64,000 bases of DNA from Ailanthus altissimus (taxonomy: Eukaryota > Streptophyta > Magnoliopsida > Sapindales > Simaroubaceae), in NCBI GenBank assembly GCA_946807835.1, contig OX327703.1, forward strand, positions 7,695,501 through 7,759,500. The letters are read 5' to 3'. Below are positions 60,061 through 64,000 of the stretch, piece after piece. The position numbers were made by a program, and so were the translations under genes. Every line of letters begins with the position of its first letter. Positions within the stretch are counted from its first letter, which is position 1. The notes under the pieces are model-generated. The model was not told the origin of the DNA and made no database searches. It was given only the letters and a program-made list of their open reading frames with translations.

Positions 60061-62144
60061 TGTTAGGGTTGGTGTTTACGTGTCACCCTTGAATGTACAT
60101 ATACTTGTGTATTAATACAAGTGTATATTCTCATTAAATCGCTAATACCTATTTATATGGTATTGCACATGTAATATTACAGATATTATAGATCTGAAGG
60201 AGTTTGGATTAGATCTAAAGGTGTTTAGATAAGGGCTCATAGTTAGTCACATTGAGAGATATAATTGCTAAATGTTAGCACAGTTAAGTATTAACTGGTT
60301 ATAATACTCAGCAGATCCAAGAATTGGTTTCTTGTCTATAATGGGACATAGACCTGGGAGTATACTAGTAACTGCATAGTTACAATCAGGTTCCAGAAAA
60401 TGCAAGTTGCGTAAGTATGTTCTCAAATAATTATCCCTGATCTATTTCTGCCGAAGCAGGTATGTCGGTGGATACTTTTATATATATAGATCAGCATATG
60501 TCATACCTATCGGGTATAGATGGTCATTCCTGACCGACTATGAGCTTGGAGCTCGTATTGACATATGAATATCTAGTTAGAACTAGATATGGGATAGACT
60601 CACGAAGGCCTTCGATAGACATCCTATATAAGCCGTCAACGGAGGGTCCCTTGAGTTGAGTAGTATACGTGGTCCTTTGACCTGAGTGCCATGGTGGGCT
60701 TGTAAGTGATCCACCATACTTTAGTTCCACGCATGTCACAAATCTTTCATGGTGTGACCGCTGGATGTCGCCGGGTATGGTCCGATACTTATAGAGTCTG
60801 GTGCGTATAGATACGGGATCCGTTAGCTCTTATAGGGAGTTTGATATCTAGATGCTTCGAGACTGTATCTCAAAAAATCTTGTAGCCATAAGTATTAATC
60901 CTGGGAAAGAGTTCCGTCAGGGTAGAATAATATGACAAAAGAGTTTGCGCATATTGTTCAGTGAGATATAAGTCTGGAGATAAGATATGGATGAGTACTA
61001 GGGGATTTGACAGTGATAATCTATATCCCTACACATCCAGGATATCATGACGAAAGGACTATACGTATGCGTTGTAACCTTATCTTGCATGGTTCAACGC
61101 GCTGATTTGTATATTCGTGACGTGTGCGTGAGGCATAGTTCACGGACTCATGGAATAGTTTCATTTGATGAATCGGGCGTAAGACCTAGGGAGTACCCAA
61201 TATGGAGTGTATTCATTGTGCACTGGGGCAGTATGCTGGATTAAATTGTTTAATCCAGTAATATTCAGCATTACCACGAGAATGCGTACGTGTTTGTATT
61301 TAAGTGTTAAATACAATAATTAGTCAATAATTGTTATTTACTAATTGTATAATAACATGTAGCGTATTGTGGATCCTGGGTTGAGTTTACCCAAGTGTAG
61401 GATTTGGTGGGACCCACTAAAGGGTAAACTTGGTAACTATTCATGAGGGGCAAAATGGTCATTACACACTGTGATTATTTAATTATTAAATAATCATTCT
61501 CTCTCTCTTTTTATATTATATAATATATATATTATTTTATATTATTAATTATATTATATTATATATTATTTTATATTATTAATTATATTTATTTATATTA
61601 TATTATATATATATATATAAAGAAAAAGAAAGAGAGTGAGAAGGTGAGATTTGGCCAAAATTGGTCGGGAGAGAAAAGAGGAAGAAATGGAGAAAGGAAG
61701 AAGAGAAGAAGAAAAAAAAGGAGAAAAAAAAAGAGGAAAAATGAAATTGTTTCATTTTTCTCTATACTTCCAATTGATGCAATTATGAATTGCTTCAAAC
61801 TCTCCATTTCTTATCATTTTGGAGAAAAGGATAAAAACACACTTCTGGCTATTTTGGGGATTAAGAGTTAATCTCAAGCTGAATACAAAGCTACTGTTCT
61901 AGCTCACTAAGCCCATCGAGTTGGTGACTAGAACTGCACGCGAGTTGGTCTCTATACGGACTCCGAGAAAAAAACGTATATAATGTTATACATTATGGTG
62001 AGTTCTCTATATTCTTATAAATATATTAATGCGATTAATATATTGTATTTATTGTGTTTATTGCAAAATTTACACGTTTCCACTGCGTTAGACAATAGAC
62101 ACAATTGCACATACATACACCCACGTGCCTTAGATCCGCCGACA
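60061..62144 (+). mobile_element. Solo LTR of copia family (opposite to the copy at 4619)
   Basis: TGTTAGGGTT ... CGCCGACA, 2084 bp. Flanks ATTAT (60056-60060) and ATAAT (62145-62149) match at four of five. Co-linear with the reverse complement of 4619-6545: the GGTTCAACGCGCTGATTTGT block near 61091, GACGTGTGCGTG, CTAGGGAGT and TATGGAGTGTATTC. TA-rich core promoter at 61500-61620, followed by a purine-rich stretch, 61619-61742. No internal domains. Confidence 0.87.
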
Positions 62145-62149
62145 ATAAT

Positions 62150-62731
62150 GTCCTTAGAGTAAATTGTAATGTTCTTCTTATTCATTTTCCTTCTTGCTTT
62201 TCTTGAGTCCAACTTGTTTTGTTTGTGATTTCTATTTCATTGGTGATTGCATTATGCCTTTACTCTGAGACTTCATTTATTAATGATTTCTTTGCCTGCC
62301 TAACAATATATTGCACTGATAGTGAAGAACTTAACTTGTGCTTAATGCATTCTCTTGAAATTCTTATCAGATTGTTATTCTAAAATTAACGAGTTTCTTG
62401 AAATTCTTATCAATAAATTGACTGAGATGCCATGTGATTTTAAATGAATTGGCATTTTAGTCAATGCATGTTTTAGTTTACAGAGATGAATGATTTGAAG
62501 ACATTGGGTCTTTTTTAGGCAAGACTGTTACCAGATAGTAAGGCATTTGTTGTGTAAGCAATGATAAGACATAGTATTCGATTTATGTCAAGGTTTGTTG
62601 CTGCAGCCAATAAGTTTTCCAACTATTGCATTAACTTGACAACCATATATACTATAATTTAATTTATTGTTTCTATCAAATTTATTACAATTTGCTTATA
62701 GATTTATTAGTTATTCATTTGTAGGTCAAAT
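62150..62731. other. Presumed 5' intron or leader of the hAT gene
   Basis: No coding text. Ends in an acceptor-like CATTTGTAG at 62716-62724, a few bases before the ATG of the hAT frame. Confidence 0.4.
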
Positions 62732-64000
62732 ATGTCAAATCCTATATAACAGGAAGTGGATGATGATGTTAAAAGTGGTGATGAAACCTTAACTCAACAA
62801 TGTGTCCAAATTGATAGTGGTGGAGGGAAAATGATAAGGTTATGATCGGTTGTGTGGCAATATTTTTATAAGAAAAAAGTCAATGAGGAGCAAAAAGCTA
62901 TATATAAATATTGTAGCAAAGAGTATGTGGGGAGAAGTAGTGATGAAACTCATAATTTGTTGATCTATATGAACAAATATAAGATAAAGAGACAAAATAA
63001 AATGATGAAGTGTAAAAGTACTTGGAAAACTATATAAGTTGATGAGGGAAATACAAGAGTAGAGACTTGGAGTTTTGATCAAGAATTTACAAGGAAAACA
63101 ATAACATATACAATTATCAAACACAGGTACCCATTGAGTATAGTGGAGCATGAAGGGTTTAGATAGATATTAGTATCCATTAATCCACTTTGGAAGAACG
63201 TAGCTCGTAATGCATTAAAAAAAGAAATTATTAATTTGTATGAGTTTGAAAATGTGAAGAATATGAGTTTGTTGGAGGGTCTTCAAAGTAAGGTTGCAAT
63301 TACAATGGATATGTGGATGACAGATATACAAAACCAAGGGTATATGGTAGTCACTGCACACTTTATTAATGACACTTGGGTTTTACGGAGTCAAGTTTTG
63401 AGGTGCGTTCTTAAGTTTTATTTACAATATAACAAAATATTATTATTGTTAATGTTAATTATAATAACATCCTATTCCTTTTATTTAATTATTATTGTAA
63501 GTTTATACGTGTGCAACATCCATACACTGTTAGAACACTTGCTGACTTATCAATGACTTGTTTGGTAGAACTTAATATTGAGCGCAAAGTATCTTCGGTC
63601 ACTATTGATAATTGTTCTACAAATGATCGTATAATTAGTTATTTGTTAACGAATATTAAAAAGTCTAACTTGCTCATGAGTAGAATTTATTTCATATTTG
63701 TTGTTGTGCCCATATCCTAAATTTGATTGTAAAGGAAAGATTAGACATGGTTTGTGATATAATAGGCAAATTTGATGAAAGTGTTATTTTTTAGAATGCA
63801 TCACCAAAAACAAGAGAAAAATGTAAGGATAATGCTATTCGGGCTGGTATAACAAATGGTATGAAATTAGTGCTTGATTGTCCTAATAGATGAAATTGTT
63901 GTTATCTCATGCTTTCATCTGCATTGCACTTTAAGAATGCTTTCAGTTGATTGTATCAAATTAATGCACAATACACTACTATGCCTAGTGAGCAAGAGTG
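62732..64000 (+). pseudogene. Ac-type hAT transposase, runs off the right edge
   Basis: DNA transposase. From ATG 62732: an acidic lead, then a BED zinc finger (SVVWQYFYKKKVNEEQKAIY near 62848; KYCSKEYVG; the first Cys is Tyr). Next ETWSFDQEFTRKTITYTIIK and HRYPLSIVEHEGFR (63068-63160), LWKNVARNALKKEIINLYEF, the catalytic-core start KVAITMDMWMTDIQNQGYMV (63292-63351) and VTAHFINDTWVLRSQVLR. A probable intron follows (donor GTGCGTTC near 63402), then HPYTVRTLADLS, KVSSVTIDNCSTNDRI (63586-63633), CCCAHILNLIVKERLDMVCD (63698-63757) and LMLSSALHFKNAF near 63910. Stops replace Trp at the 'VIF*NASP' and 'PNR*N' sites. Decayed. Confidence 0.83.

Noticed and set aside
61598..61871. Lys/Arg-rich plus-strand frame and Phe/Leu-rich minus-strand frame
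   Set aside because: Translation of a purine-rich tract inside a solo LTR.
62840..63151. 103-codon minus-strand frame
   Set aside because: Antisense to the BED-finger part of the hAT transposase, which is recognisable on the plus strand.
1..64000. CRISPR arrays, tRNA or rRNA genes
   Set aside because: No short repeats with regular unique spacers and no tRNA-like box A/box B or rRNA sequence found by eye; the tandem repeats present lie in transposons.

Overview
This is nuclear DNA from a flowering plant, most likely a eudicot, but the species cannot be read from it. The base composition is AT-rich. The coding remnants are plant transposon lineages: Athila-type Ty3/gypsy, chromovirus long terminal repeats (LTRs), Ty1/copia with an initiator-Met primer site, LINE, MULE, hAT and an En/Spm-like remnant. 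The one gene that looks intact is a two-exon plant defensin-like peptide with GT-AG splicing. I saw no bacterial operons, rRNA, tRNA or CRISPR array. Nearly every protein-coding stretch is a decayed transposon, so the window reads as a gene-poor nest of repeats.

Positions 1-17205 hold one degenerate Athila-like Ty3/gypsy element on the + strand. Its 5' LTR is cut by the window edge; then come gag, protease, RT/RNase H, integrase, the Athila downstream ORF and a 3' LTR at 15882-17205. Two later insertions split it. A truncated antisense copia element (4619-7724, target duplication ATACT) sits in RNase H. A chromovirus-like solo LTR (9225-12008, target duplication TCTAA/TCCAA) sits in the tail of pol. 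From 17206 to 26212 there is sparse DNA, a copia LTR fragment, a faint En/Spm (Ptta-type) transposase remnant, and an antisense copia with integrase, gag, primer site and 5' LTR but no RT half.

The main architectural feature is a direct segmental duplication: copy A about 26310-35225 and copy B about 43390-56255. Each copy carries, in order, a MULE transposase remnant, a long AT-rich spacer, the promoter and first exon of a defensin-like gene, and an antisense LINE ORF1. Copy B keeps the whole gene (exons 51155-51212 and 51596-51774). Copy A has lost exon 2 and is fused inside its intron to the LINE. After the duplication, copy B received a solo copia LTR (45303-46716, target duplication GTATG) and a non-autonomous hAT element (47437-50309, target duplication ATTATTCC). 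Copy A received a copia retrotransposon (29659-34240). Between the copies lie a second LINE split by an Athila-type solo LTR, a copia LTR tail, a MULE N-terminal remnant and an antisense Ty3 LTR.

The right end (56256-64000) holds an undescribed-looking foldback element with roughly 450-bp inverted arms (57041-58525), a solo LTR (60061-62144) of the same family as the copia nested at 4619 but in the opposite orientation, and a decayed Ac-type hAT transposase running off the window. Premature stops sit mostly at expected Trp and Gln codons, and several zinc-knuckle Cys residues have become Tyr. Both patterns fit C-to-T deamination of methylated, silenced repeats.
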